DNA of 39,441 nucleotides, taken from an uncultured Oscillospiraceae bacterium (lineage in GTDB: Bacteria > Bacillota > Clostridia > Oscillospirales > Acutalibacteraceae). Shown here piece after piece: positions 31,151 to 38,876 of this stretch; positions within the stretch are counted from its first letter, which is position 1, and every line of letters starts with the position of its first letter. Both the position numbers and the translations under genes were made by a program. The stretch is from the NCBI GenBank assembly GCA_900547445.1, contig URGJ01000015.1:1-39441 (forward strand), read 5' to 3'. A model generated the notes under the pieces. It was not told where the DNA came from. It saw only the letters and a program-made list of their open reading frames with translations, and searched no databases.

Positions 31151-32224
31151 ATGAAGAATATTAAAAGAGTTTTCGCTTTGGCGTTAGTTCTTGTTATGGC
31201 GCTTGCGGTTGCCGCCTGCCACCCGAAGGACGAGGTCGCGGTTAAAATAGGTGATGTTGAGTTCACCTCCGCGTATTATATGTGCGCTCTTATTAACGCC
31301 GATTCCGAAGCAAAATCCAAGGTGCAGGAAGGACTCTCCGAGGACGAATCCTCCGAAGATGTCGATTATTATTCAAAGAAGATTGACGATAAGGATTTTG
31401 TGACCTGGGTTGAGGACACAGCTATGGATTCTCTAAAGGAAATCGCCGCTTATAAGACCCTTTGCAAGGAAAATAAGCTTGAAATTTCCGAGGAGGATGC
31501 CGCTAACGCAGAAAGCTATGCTTCTTATTACTGGTCAAGCTACGGCTATTCGAGCTATTTTGAGCCGAACGGCGTAGGTCAGAGCACATATACACAGTAT
31601 ATGAAGGATTCATATTATTCAAGCCTTTATTTTGAGCATCTCTACGGTAAAGAGGGCGAAAAGGAAATCGCCGCCGATACCGTAAAGACCAAAATGTATG
31701 AGAATTTTATTATCGCAGACCTTATAGAGGCAAGCTTTTCGAGTAAAAGCGATGACGAAATAACAGCGCTTAAGGAGCAGTTTAACGGCTATTTAACCGA
31801 CCTCCAGAAGGGTAAGAAGACCTTTGAGGAGGTTTATAAGGAATATAACGGCACGACAGAGGAAACCGAGGAAGAAACCGAGTCGGACGAGCCCCAGCCC
31901 AAGGATAAATATGCGACCGTTTTGGGAGCAAAGGACACGGCTTACGCTTCCGATCAGTATGAAGCCGTAAAGGCTATGGCGACAGGCGAGGTTAAGCTTA
32001 TTGAGCTTGATGATAACGCGGGTCTCGTGCTTGCTGTAAAGCAGGATATTACTGCCGATTCCTATTATCTTGATACCCTTGATATGACAACGCGCCATCT
32101 TATCGCCGATGAGGAATTTGAAAAGGATATCAAGGACTATGCCGCAAAGCTTGACTGCAATATTAATAATTATGCAATCAAGCAGTTTAAGGTTAAAAAG
32201 ATTAAGGAGCCGTCTGCTTCATAA
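31151..32224 (+). CDS. PrsA/SurA-like lipoprotein, rotamase domain reduced
   Basis: 357 aa secreted lipoprotein: the signal peptide ends in VAAC, giving lipidated Cys23. The overall plan is that of PrsA-type extracellular foldases: an N-terminal helical chaperone part beginning VAVKIGDVEFTSAYYMC, then a domain where a parvulin proline isomerase should sit. That region (about residues 200-310) keeps only an outline (KKTFEEVYKEYNG, acidic insert, AVKAMATGEVKLIELDDNAGLVLAVKQD), and the usual catalytic motifs are not evident. The tract ETEEETESDEP is low-complexity. It probably helps fold exported proteins as a chaperone. Position after mfd supports the assignment. GGAGG precedes the ATG. Confidence 0.75.
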   Translation: MKNIKRVFALALVLVMALAVAACHPKDEVAVKIGDVEFTSAYYMCALINADSEAKSKVQEGLSEDESSEDVDYYSKKIDDKDFVTWVEDTAMDSLKEIAAYKTLCKENKLEISEEDAANAESYASYYWSSYGYSSYFEPNGVGQSTYTQYMKDSYYSSLYFEHLYGKEGEKEIAADTVKTKMYENFIIADLIEASFSSKSDDEITALKEQFNGYLTDLQKGKKTFEEVYKEYNGTTEETEEETESDEPQPKDKYATVLGAKDTAYASDQYEAVKAMATGEVKLIELDDNAGLVLAVKQDITADSYYLDTLDMTTRHLIADEEFEKDIKDYAAKLDCNINNYAIKQFKVKKIKEPSAS

Positions 32225-32254
32225 TTAATTATATTTCAGTTGAATTTGATTTAA

Positions 32255-32284
32255 AAAAGAAACCACCGATCGGTGGTTTCTTTT
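32255..32284 (+). terminator. Bidirectional terminator between the prsA-like gene and dapB
   Basis: A perfect palindrome: AAAAGAAACCACC and GGTGGTTTCTTTT pair over 13 bases around GATC. Its right edge overlaps the dapB stop codon (32285-32283), so it ends both transcripts. Confidence 0.9.
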
Positions 32285-33038
32285 ATTCGAAAGACATTAT
32301 ACTGCTCATATCGTAAAGTCCCGCTTTTTTTCCGCATAGGAATTTTGCGGCGCGAACCGCCCCAACGGCGAAGACTTCCTTTGACTGTGCCTGATGGGAA
32401 ATGGTTACAACCTCATCGTGACCCGCAAAAATCACATCGTGTTCGCCGACTATTGTGCCGCCGCGGACAGAATGAATACCGATTTCGTTTTTAGGCCTTT
32501 TACGGCGTACGGAGTGTCGGTCGTACTCGTAATTAAGGGTATCTCCGAACACCGAATTAACGGTGTTTGCAAGCATTATTGCTGTGCCCGAGGGCGCGTC
32601 AAGCTTTTGGTTGTGGTGCTTTTCAATAATTTCAATATCAAAGCCGTCGCCCAAAATCTGCGCCGCCTTTTTCGCAAGGCTGGCTATAAGATTTACGCCC
32701 AGCGACATATTAAAGGAAAAGAAAATCGGCACTTTTTCTGCCGCCGCCTTAATTTTTTCAATCTGTGTATCGCTGTAGCCTGTGGTAGCGATTACAGCGG
32801 GGGTATTGCTACCGACCGCGTAATCGATAAGACTGTCAAGCAGGGCGGGGTTTGAAAAATCGATAATCACATCCGCATTTACGTTTATATCAGCAAAAGA
32901 CGAAAAAATCGGAAAGTTCTCTCCGTTGTTAATTTTATCGACCCCTGCGACAATTTGTATTTCGCCGTCAGCCTCGGCGGCTGCGGAGACAAAACCTCCC
33001 ATCTTTCCCGAAGCACCGCAAAGAATAGCCTTTATCAT
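32283..33038 (-). CDS. dapB: 4-hydroxy-tetrahydrodipicolinate reductase
   Basis: Second committed step toward diaminopimelate and lysine; also supplies spore dipicolinate precursors. 251 aa from ATG 33038. The upstream GTG at 33047 directly follows the AGGA ribosome site and is less likely. Signatures: nucleotide-binding ILCGASGKMGG, DFSNPALLDSL, ATTGYSDTQ, FNMSLGVNLIASLAKKAA and the catalytic EKHHNQKLDAPSGTA (HHxxKxDAPSGT). Last gene of asd-dapA-dapB. Confidence 0.95.
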   Translation of the reverse strand: MIKAILCGASGKMGGFVSAAAEADGEIQIVAGVDKINNGENFPIFSSFADINVNADVIIDFSNPALLDSLIDYAVGSNTPAVIATTGYSDTQIEKIKAAAEKVPIFFSFNMSLGVNLIASLAKKAAQILGDGFDIEIIEKHHNQKLDAPSGTAIMLANTVNSVFGDTLNYEYDRHSVRRKRPKNEIGIHSVRGGTIVGEHDVIFAGHDEVVTISHQAQSKEVFAVGAVRAAKFLCGKKAGLYDMSSIMSFE

Positions 33039-33071
33039 TAATTTCACATCCTGAACTTTATAAAATATAAT

Positions 33072-33959
33072 TTATAGACACCCGCACTCCCTAAGTTTGG
33101 CCTTCAGGTTTTCGAGAGCCATTTCCTCCATAGGATAAAGGGGCAGTCTGCACGGTCCCGCGGCAAGCCCTAAAAGATTCATCGCCGCTTTAACGGGTAT
33201 TGGGTTTACATCGCTGAAAAGCGCGTTCATAAGCCCTGTGTACTTAATTTGAAGCTCCGCCGCCTCCCGAGTGTTTCCGTTCAAATAATCCGCGCATATT
33301 TCGTGCATAACTTGTGGCAGAAAGTTTGACATTACCGAAATAACGCCGATACCGCCAAGCGACATAATCGGCACAGTCTGATCATCGTTTCCCGAATAAA
33401 AATCAAGGTCGTCGCCGCATAAGTAACGGGTCTTAGCAACCGAGGCAAGGTCGCCGTTAGCTTCCTTTGTAGCCACAATATTCGGGTGCTTTGAAAGCTC
33501 CTTATATGTTTCGGGTTTAATAGCAACCCCCGTGCGGGAGGGTACATTGTAAAGAATAATCGGCTTGTTTACGCGGTCCGCAATATAATTGTAGTGGGCT
33601 ACAAGTCCGCGCTGAGAGGTTTTGTTATAATAGGGCGTGACCATTAAAAAGGCGTCCGCTCCCGCTTTTTCAGCATCGGCGCAAAGACCTACCGAATAAA
33701 CGGTATCGTTACTTCCGGTACCCGCAATAAGGGGAACTCTGCCCGCGTTTGCCTTTGCGGCGGTCTCGATAACCTTTACATGCTCATCATAGCCAAGTGT
33801 GGATTTTTCCCCCGTAGTACCGCAGATAACAAGTGCGTCAATGCCACCCTTAATCTGCTCGTCAACAAGGGAGGAAAGGCGGCTGAAATTAACGCTTCCG
33901 TCCTCGTTCATAGGTGTGATAAGCGCGGTTGCGGCACCTGTGAATACTCTTTTTTTCAT
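33072..33959 (-). CDS. dapA: 4-hydroxy-tetrahydrodipicolinate synthase
   Basis: 295 aa TIM-barrel aldolase that condenses pyruvate with aspartate semialdehyde. Signatures: TALITPMNEDGSVN, ICGTTGEKSTL, VTPYYNKTSQRGLVAHY, the Tyr in LYNVPSRTGV, the Schiff-base Lys in IVATKEANGDL, and FYSGNDDQTVPIMSLGGIGVISV. AAGGAG precedes the ATG by nine bases. It lies between asd and dapB with short gaps, in one operon. Confidence 0.96.
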   Translation of the reverse strand: MKKRVFTGAATALITPMNEDGSVNFSRLSSLVDEQIKGGIDALVICGTTGEKSTLGYDEHVKVIETAAKANAGRVPLIAGTGSNDTVYSVGLCADAEKAGADAFLMVTPYYNKTSQRGLVAHYNYIADRVNKPIILYNVPSRTGVAIKPETYKELSKHPNIVATKEANGDLASVAKTRYLCGDDLDFYSGNDDQTVPIMSLGGIGVISVMSNFLPQVMHEICADYLNGNTREAAELQIKYTGLMNALFSDVNPIPVKAAMNLLGLAAGPCRLPLYPMEEMALENLKAKLRECGCL

Positions 33960-33986
33960 AAAAGACCACTCCTTTTAAAAAGTGAA

Positions 33987-35069
33987 TCAGTCCATCCAGC
34001 CCTTAGCGCAAAGCAGCTCTGCCAACAGCACAGCGCCACCCGCGGCTCCTCTTAAAGTATTGTGAGAAACACAGACAAACTTATAGTCATACTGCGTATC
34101 CTCGCGAAGTCTGCCGACAGAAACCGCCATACCGCCCTCTAAATCGCGGCAAAGCTTTGTCTGGGGCATATCGTCCTCGGTGTAATAGTGGAGGAACTGC
34201 TTGGGCGCGTGGGGAAGGGAGAGCGCCTGCGGCTCGCCTGAATAGCTGTTCCAAATATCGATTATTTCGTCCTTTGCGGGTTTCTTTTTAAAATCAACGA
34301 ATACCGCGGCTAAATGACCGTCCGAAACAGGCACGCGTATGCACTGCGCAGTAAATTTCGGGTCGCTTGCGGGTACGATTTCACCGTTTTCAATCTTGCC
34401 CCAGATTTTAAGAGGCTCTTTTTCGCTCTTTTCTTCCTCACCGCCGATGTAGGGGATTACATTGTCTACCATTTCGGGCCAGCGTTCAAAGGTTTTGCCC
34501 GCCCCGGAAATCGCCTGATAGGTGCATACAAGCACCCTTTCGATTCCGTACTTTTCGTCAAGGGGATAGAGCGCGGGAACATAGCTTTGAAGAGAGCAGT
34601 TGGATTTAACCGCGATAAAGCCGCGCTTTGTGCCCAGTCTCTTTCTTTGAGCAGTTATAATCTCAGCGTGGTCGGCGTTTATTTCGGGAATAATCATCGG
34701 CACATCGGGCGTGAAGCGGTGGGCGCTGTTGTTGGAGATAACAGGGCACTCGTGCTTTGCATATTTTTCCTCAAGCGCCTTTATCTCGTCCTTTTTCATA
34801 TTGACGGCGCAGAAAACAAAATCAACCGCCGCGGTGATTTTTTCAATGTCGGCTTCTGCGTCAAAGACGGTAATATCCTTTAAATTCTCAGGAATCGGAG
34901 CCTTCATAGCCCAGCGCTTGCCAATTGCCTCCTCATAGGTTTTACCCGCGGAAGACGAGCTTGCCGCAAGAGCCGTAACATTAAACCACGGGTGATCGTG
35001 AAGTAAAAGCGCAAAGCGCTGACCTACCATTCCCGTAGCTCCGATGATACCAACATTGTACTTTTTCAT
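33987..35069 (-). CDS. asd: Aspartate-semialdehyde dehydrogenase (archaeal/fungal-type)
   Basis: 360 aa NADP-dependent enzyme that makes aspartate semialdehyde for lysine, threonine and methionine. Signatures: the nucleotide-binding GIIGATGMVGQRF, SNNSAHRF, the catalytic Cys in VKSNCSLQSYVPAL and the substrate-binding RVPVSDGHLAAVFVDFK. The spacing and the LQSYVPALYPL segment place it in the archaeal/fungal-type subfamily rather than the E. coli type, which is also seen in some Clostridia. No aspartokinase gene is next to it. It is the first gene of asd-dapA-dapB; AAAGGA lies 11 bases from the ATG. Confidence 0.94.
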   Translation of the reverse strand: MKKYNVGIIGATGMVGQRFALLLHDHPWFNVTALAASSSSAGKTYEEAIGKRWAMKAPIPENLKDITVFDAEADIEKITAAVDFVFCAVNMKKDEIKALEEKYAKHECPVISNNSAHRFTPDVPMIIPEINADHAEIITAQRKRLGTKRGFIAVKSNCSLQSYVPALYPLDEKYGIERVLVCTYQAISGAGKTFERWPEMVDNVIPYIGGEEEKSEKEPLKIWGKIENGEIVPASDPKFTAQCIRVPVSDGHLAAVFVDFKKKPAKDEIIDIWNSYSGEPQALSLPHAPKQFLHYYTEDDMPQTKLCRDLEGGMAVSVGRLREDTQYDYKFVCVSHNTLRGAAGGAVLLAELLCAKGWMD

Positions 35070-35257
35070 TTGTAATACATTCCTTTCGCAAACATATTTG
35101 CAAATTCGGGCTTGATATATATTGAAAATTGCAATATAATTAAACCGTTGCTGAAACTAATATGCATTTGCTGTATTCTTTTCAATTAATCATAACATTG
35201 CAAATAATGTTTGTCAATTTATTTTATGCGAAATAAAGAGGAAAGTTTTATAATATT
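35070..35257. other. Intergenic region between asd and queA
   Basis: 188 bases, AT-rich, holding the divergent promoters. On the plus strand TTGTCA (35211-35216) with TAAAGA 17 bases on is a weak queA promoter. On the minus strand I find no convincing pair. GCAAACATATTTGC (35088-35101) is a small palindrome near the asd start. I see no lysine riboswitch or T-box. Confidence 0.4.
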
Positions 35258-36280
35258 ATGAAAACAAGCGATTTTTTTTACAATTTACCCGAGGAGCTTA
35301 TCGCCCAAACCCCAATAGAGCCGCGAAATATGTCGAGGCTTATGGTTTTGTCAAAGAAAGACGGCACCGTATCGCACAATCACTTCTATGATTTGCCTAA
35401 ATTTCTTAAAAAGGGCGACTGCCTTGTCCTTAACGACACCCGCGTTCTGCCCGCGAGACTTTACGGAGTAAGGGAGGATACGGGCGCGGTTGTGGAGTTT
35501 GTTATGCTCCGACAGCACGGGAATAAGCTTTGGGAGTGTCTTGCCGGTCCCGGCAAAAAGGCGAAAGCCGGTTATAAATTCAAATTTTCGGACAAGCTTA
35601 AAGCCGAGGTTACCGAAGCTTTAGAAGATGGCAACCGAATGATAGAGTTTACCTGCGACGGGGATTTTTTTTCGGTGCTTGATGAAGTAGGGCAGATGCC
35701 CCTGCCGCCTTATATAAAGGAAAAGCTTACGGATAAGGAACGGTATCAGACCGTTTATTCAAAGGAGGCAGGCTCCGCCGCCGCTCCGACTGCCGGACTG
35801 CATTTTACAAAGGAAATGCTGAATGATATTAAAAATATGGGTGTAAATATTGCTTATGTTACGCTCCATGTGGGGCTTGGTACATTCCGTCCGGTAAAAA
35901 CCGATGATATTACCGAGCATAAAATGCATTCGGAGCATTATTATATCCCCGAGGAAGCCGCCGAAATCATAAATAGTACTAAGAAAAACGGCGGCAGAGT
36001 TATCTGTGTGGGGACAACCTCCTGCAGAACGCTTGAAAGCTGCGCCGCAAAATACGGAGAGATACGTGCTTGTTCAGGAGACACCGATATTTTTATTTAT
36101 CCGGGCTTTAATTTTAAGTGCATGGACGCGCTGATAACCAACTTCCACCTGCCCGAAAGCACCCTTATAATGCTTGTTTCCGCTTTTGCGGGCTATGAAA
36201 ATACAATGAACGCCTACAATACCGCCGTTAAAGAAAAATACAGATTTTTCAGCTTCGGCGATGCAATGTTAATTGTTTAG
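35258..36280 (+). CDS. queA: S-adenosylmethionine:tRNA ribosyltransferase-isomerase
   Basis: 340 aa, the usual length. Converts preQ1 in tRNA to epoxyqueuosine using the ribosyl part of S-adenosylmethionine. Signatures: FFYNLPEELIAQTPIEPR, LVLNDTRVLPARLYG, VGQMPLPPYIKE, ERYQTVYSKEAGSAAAPTAGLHFT, THVGLGTFRPV-like YVTLHVGLGTFRPV, and TNFHLPESTLIMLVSAFAGYE. The nearest ribosome-like AGAGG is 16 bases from the ATG, too far, so translation initiation looks weak. It is normally followed directly by tgt; here two foreign-looking genes intervene. Confidence 0.95.
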   Translation: MKTSDFFYNLPEELIAQTPIEPRNMSRLMVLSKKDGTVSHNHFYDLPKFLKKGDCLVLNDTRVLPARLYGVREDTGAVVEFVMLRQHGNKLWECLAGPGKKAKAGYKFKFSDKLKAEVTEALEDGNRMIEFTCDGDFFSVLDEVGQMPLPPYIKEKLTDKERYQTVYSKEAGSAAAPTAGLHFTKEMLNDIKNMGVNIAYVTLHVGLGTFRPVKTDDITEHKMHSEHYYIPEEAAEIINSTKKNGGRVICVGTTSCRTLESCAAKYGEIRACSGDTDIFIYPGFNFKCMDALITNFHLPESTLIMLVSAFAGYENTMNAYNTAVKEKYRFFSFGDAMLIV

Positions 36281-36325
36281 ATTCGATATATAAATATATT
36301 TTTTTCTGATGTTATTTGTGTATAA

Positions 36326-36360
36326 TTGCCAATTGGTAAAGCAATTTTGCCGATTGGTAA
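36326..36360. repeat. Left flank repeats of the DUF4160/DUF2442 cassette
   Basis: TTGCCAATTGGTAA (36326-36339) and TTGCCGATTGGTAA (36347-36360) are near-identical, near-palindromic 14-mers exactly 21 bp apart. They recur in inverted orientation at 37189-37218 on the other side of the cassette. Confidence 0.75.
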
Positions 36361-36425
36361 TTTATTTTAGGTAGCAGTTAAGCCAAATAATTACACTTTT
36401 TGCGAAAAGTAAATTGAAATTCCTA

Positions 36426-36454
36426 TTGACAATATCACGATATCGTGATATAAT
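36426..36454 (+). promoter_or_regulatory. Consensus promoter with embedded palindromic operator
   Basis: TTGACA (36426-36431), 17 bases, TATAAT (36449-36454): a perfect housekeeping promoter. The spacer is a perfect 20-bp palindrome, ATATCACGATATCGTGATAT (36432-36451), running into the -10 box, so a bound dimer would block polymerase. Confidence 0.85.
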
Positions 36455-36483
36455 ATGATGAAGAAAAAATCGGAGGTGTCGAT

Positions 36484-36738
36484 ATGCCTGTTTTATCAAG
36501 ATTTTACGGAATAATCATTCGTATGTACTTTTTACAGAAAGAACATAATCCGCCACATATTCACGCAATATATAACGATGATGTAGCTGCAATCGATTTT
36601 ATGTCCGGAAAAGTGTTAGAAGGCTATTTACCTCCCAAGGCGCTTGCAATGGTGCAGGAATGGATTGGATTGCATCAAGACGAATTGAAAGAGATTTGGG
36701 AAACGCAGAATTTCAAGAGCATTTCACCGCTTGAATAA
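36484..36738 (+). CDS. DUF4160 protein, possible toxin-antitoxin partner
   Basis: 84 aa single DUF4160 domain: a short hydrophobic opening (FYGIIIRMYF), the hallmark EHNPPHIHAIY with its HxPPHIH cluster, IDFMSGKVLEGYLPPKALAMVQEW, and HQDELKEIWE. Function unknown. The family is often encoded beside DUF2442 genes, as here (14 bases apart), and such pairs have been suggested to be toxin-antitoxin-like, which I cannot verify. GGAGG lies seven bases before the ATG. It is driven by a strong promoter with an operator-like palindrome. Confidence 0.85.
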   Translation: MPVLSRFYGIIIRMYFLQKEHNPPHIHAIYNDDVAAIDFMSGKVLEGYLPPKALAMVQEWIGLHQDELKEIWETQNFKSISPLE

Positions 36739-36752
36739 GGGGGTATCTATCT

Positions 36753-37202
36753 ATGTTTCACAAAATCAAAAATGTTGCGGCTATTCCGGATTATCGATTG
36801 AGTGTTCAATTTTGCGAGGGTGTTACAAAAATTTATGATGTGAAGCCATTATTTGAACAGTTACCTGTTTTCAGCACTTTGAAAAATGAAGAAGAATTTT
36901 TCGGCGTAACTGTTGACGTGGGCGGTTACGGTATCATTTGGAATGATGATTTGGACCTTTCCTGTGATGAACTTTGGGAAAATGGTGTTCAGGTAGATAC
37001 TCCATTTGACGGGCTTATAGCTTTCGGCGATGCTACCGAGCTTTGGGGACTGAACGAAAGTACGCTCCGCAAAGCGGTTGCTTACGGTAAACTTGTCAAT
37101 GGAGTTGATGTATGTAAATTCGGTAAGCAATGGGTGGTTTCATCGGAAGCAATGAAGCGGGAGTACGGTGCTGCCGGCAAGCAAAACATTACCAATCGGT
37201 AA
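36753..37202 (+). CDS. DUF2442 protein with C-terminal helix-turn-helix
   Basis: 149 aa. The first 85 residues are DUF2442-like (YRLSVQFCEGVTKIYDVKPLFEQL and VTVDVGGYGIIWNDDLDLSCDELWENG). From about residue 90 a DNA-binding helix-turn-helix of the excisionase type follows: GDATELWGLNESTLRKAVAYGKL, then KFGKQWVVSSEAMKREYG. This makes it a likely autoregulator, and an antitoxin if the pair is a toxin-antitoxin system. Its stop codon lies inside the right flank repeat, so the last four residues (ITNR) are encoded by or abut that repeat. Confidence 0.8.
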   Translation: MFHKIKNVAAIPDYRLSVQFCEGVTKIYDVKPLFEQLPVFSTLKNEEEFFGVTVDVGGYGIIWNDDLDLSCDELWENGVQVDTPFDGLIAFGDATELWGLNESTLRKAVAYGKLVNGVDVCKFGKQWVVSSEAMKREYGAAGKQNITNR

Positions 37203-37218
37203 GGCTTTGTTACCAATC
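37189..37218. repeat. Right flank repeats of the cassette, inverted
   Basis: TTACCAATCGGTAA (37189-37202) and a half copy TTACCAATC (37210-37218), again 21 bp apart. On the opposite strand they read TTACCGATTGGTAA and GATTGGTAA, mirroring the left flank copies. The first includes the stop codon of the upstream gene. Confidence 0.75.
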
Positions 37219-37269
37219 TTTTATCCCGTAAACATCGTTGACGCTATGCTTATTGAATAAGGAGTAAAA

Positions 37270-38400
37270 ATGTACAAGCTATTAAAACAAGAGGGAAGCG
37301 CTCGCCGCGGCGAGTTTATCACCAATCGTGGCACGGTGCAGACGCCCGCATTTATGAACGTCGCTACGGCGGCGGCGATAAAGGGGGCTGTTTCCGCAGA
37401 GGATTTAAAAACGCTCGGCTGTCAGGTAATGCTTTCAAATACCTATCATTTGCATGTGCGTCCGGGGGACGAAATTATTAAGAAGTGCGGCGGACTTCAC
37501 AGGTTCACAACCTGGGACGGTCCGATTTTAACCGACAGCGGCGGCTTTCAGGTCTTTTCGCTGGCAAGCCTTCGCAATATTGCCGAGGAGGGTGTAACCT
37601 TTGCCTCGCATGTTGACGGCAGGCGTATTTTTATGGGACCCGAGGAAAGTATGACGATTCAGTCAAACTTAGGCTCTACAATAGCAATGGCATTTGACGA
37701 GTGTGTGGAAAATCCAGCCGAGCATTCCTATTCAAAGCAGTCCTGCGAAAGAACGACCCGCTGGCTTATCCGTTGTAAGCAAAAAATGGCGGAGTTAAAC
37801 CGTATGGAGGGTACTGTCAACCCCGAACAGCTGCTTTTCGGGATTAATCAGGGCTGTACCTATAAAGACCTTAGAGTAGAGCATATGAAACAGATTGCCG
37901 ATTTAGACCTTGACGGCTACGCCATAGGCGGTCTTGCAGTCGGCGAGCCTACAGAGGTTATGTACGATATTATAGAGTGCGTAACTCCTCATATGCCGAA
38001 AAATAAAATTCGTTATTTAATGGGTGTCGGAACTCCCGCTAATATTCTGAACGCTGTTGAGCGCGGAGTTGACCTTTTCGACTGTGTAATGCCCAGCCGC
38101 AACGCGCGTCACGGACACCTTTTTACTTCAAAGGGCATCATAAATCTTAACAATAAGAAGTATGAAACCGATATGTCGCCTATTGACGAAAACTGCGGCT
38201 GTCCCGTCTGCAGAAAATACAGCAGAGCGTATATCAGACATCTCTTAAAAAGTCAGGAAATGCTCTCGCAAAGGCTTGCGGTTATGCATAACCTCTGGTT
38301 TTATAACAAGCTTATGGAGGATATAAGGGATGCGCTTGACAGGGGAGAATTTGCACGATTTAAGGCAGAAAAAGAAATAATTCTTTCCACAAGGATATAA
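37270..38400 (+). CDS. tgt: Queuine/preQ1 tRNA-guanine transglycosylase
   Basis: 376 aa, usual length. Exchanges guanine at position 34 of certain tRNAs for preQ1. Signatures: MLSNTYHLHVRPG, the catalytic Asp in ILTDSGGFQVFSLA, GINQGC, YAIGGLAVGEP, the second Asp in FDCVMPSRNARHGHLF, and the zinc site CGCPVC with a downstream His in AVMHNLWFY. GGAG lies six bases before the ATG. It works directly before QueA in the queuosine pathway; queA lies upstream of the inserted cassette. Confidence 0.96.
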   Translation: MYKLLKQEGSARRGEFITNRGTVQTPAFMNVATAAAIKGAVSAEDLKTLGCQVMLSNTYHLHVRPGDEIIKKCGGLHRFTTWDGPILTDSGGFQVFSLASLRNIAEEGVTFASHVDGRRIFMGPEESMTIQSNLGSTIAMAFDECVENPAEHSYSKQSCERTTRWLIRCKQKMAELNRMEGTVNPEQLLFGINQGCTYKDLRVEHMKQIADLDLDGYAIGGLAVGEPTEVMYDIIECVTPHMPKNKIRYLMGVGTPANILNAVERGVDLFDCVMPSRNARHGHLFTSKGIINLNNKKYETDMSPIDENCGCPVCRKYSRAYIRHLLKSQEMLSQRLAVMHNLWFYNKLMEDIRDALDRGEFARFKAEKEIILSTRI

Positions 38401-38405
38401 TTTAC

Positions 38406-38434
38406 TTGCAAATGCGGAAAAAATAGGATATAAT
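38406..38434 (+). promoter_or_regulatory. Promoter of yajC
   Basis: TTGCAA (38406-38411), 17 bases, TATAAT (38429-38434), beginning six bases after the tgt stop. Confidence 0.7.
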
Positions 38435-38465
38435 AGCATTATTAGCTATTTGGAGGGCAATTTAA

Positions 38466-38816
38466 ATGAATTTTAATTTCTACAATTTGGAGACATCTTC
38501 CGCCGCCTCAGGCGCATCGGGCGGAGGTATGCAGAGTATGATCGTTATGGTCATATACCTTGCCGTGATTTTCGGCGCTATGTATCTTTTGCTTATACGT
38601 CCCCAGCGCAAAAAGCAGAAGGAAGAGAAAAAAATGCGCGAAAACCTTATGGTGGGCGACGAGATAGTCACTATCGGGGGTATTTACGGCCGCGTTATCT
38701 CTCTTAAGGAGGATACTATCGTAATTGAATCTAACAGCGACCACAGTAAGCTTACGGTTGCACGCTGGGCGCTCCAGTCAAATCTGACGGTTCACGACGA
38801 TACTGCTTCAAAATAA
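38466..38816 (+). CDS. yajC: Preprotein translocase accessory subunit YajC
   Basis: 116 aa. One N-terminal membrane helix (MIVMVIYLAVIFGAMYLLLI) is followed by the family motif RPQRKKQKEEKKMRENLMVGDEIVT, GGIYGRVISLKEDTIVIE and a short C-terminal tail. YajC associates with the SecDF complex at the Sec translocon. GGAGG stands nine bases before the ATG. tgt-yajC order is widely conserved. Confidence 0.95.
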   Translation: MNFNFYNLETSSAASGASGGGMQSMIVMVIYLAVIFGAMYLLLIRPQRKKQKEEKKMRENLMVGDEIVTIGGIYGRVISLKEDTIVIESNSDHSKLTVARWALQSNLTVHDDTASK

Positions 38817-38837
38817 AACTAATCGTAATAAGTTTTG

Positions 38838-38876
38838 TCCCTCCTGAATATACTTTACTATTCGGGAGGGATTTTT
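38838..38876 (+). terminator. Terminator-like hairpin that contains the next gene's ribosome site
   Basis: TCCCTCCTGAATA (38838-38850) pairs with 38859-38871 (one G-U) around an eight-base loop, then a run of five T. The 3' arm contains GGGAGGG (38864-38870), the ribosome site of the ATG at 38877; the T-run is the spacer. Confidence 0.75.

Noticed and set aside
34314..34883. 189-codon open frame on the plus strand inside asd
   Set aside because: It is antisense to a clearly conserved gene, has no recognisable domain or ribosome site, and arises from codon bias of asd.
35070..35257. Lysine riboswitch or T-box before asd
   Set aside because: The gap is only 188 bases and AT-rich, without the conserved T-box sequence or a multi-stem core; no terminator hairpin precedes asd.
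36393..36412. Hairpin ACTTTT-TGCG-AAAAGT as queA terminator
   Set aside because: The stem is short and AT-rich and no T-run follows, so it is not convincing as a terminator.
36281..36483. preQ1 riboswitch associated with queA/tgt
   Set aside because: No short stem with the A-rich tail and ribosome-site overlap typical of preQ1 switches; the region is explained by flank repeats and the cassette promoter.
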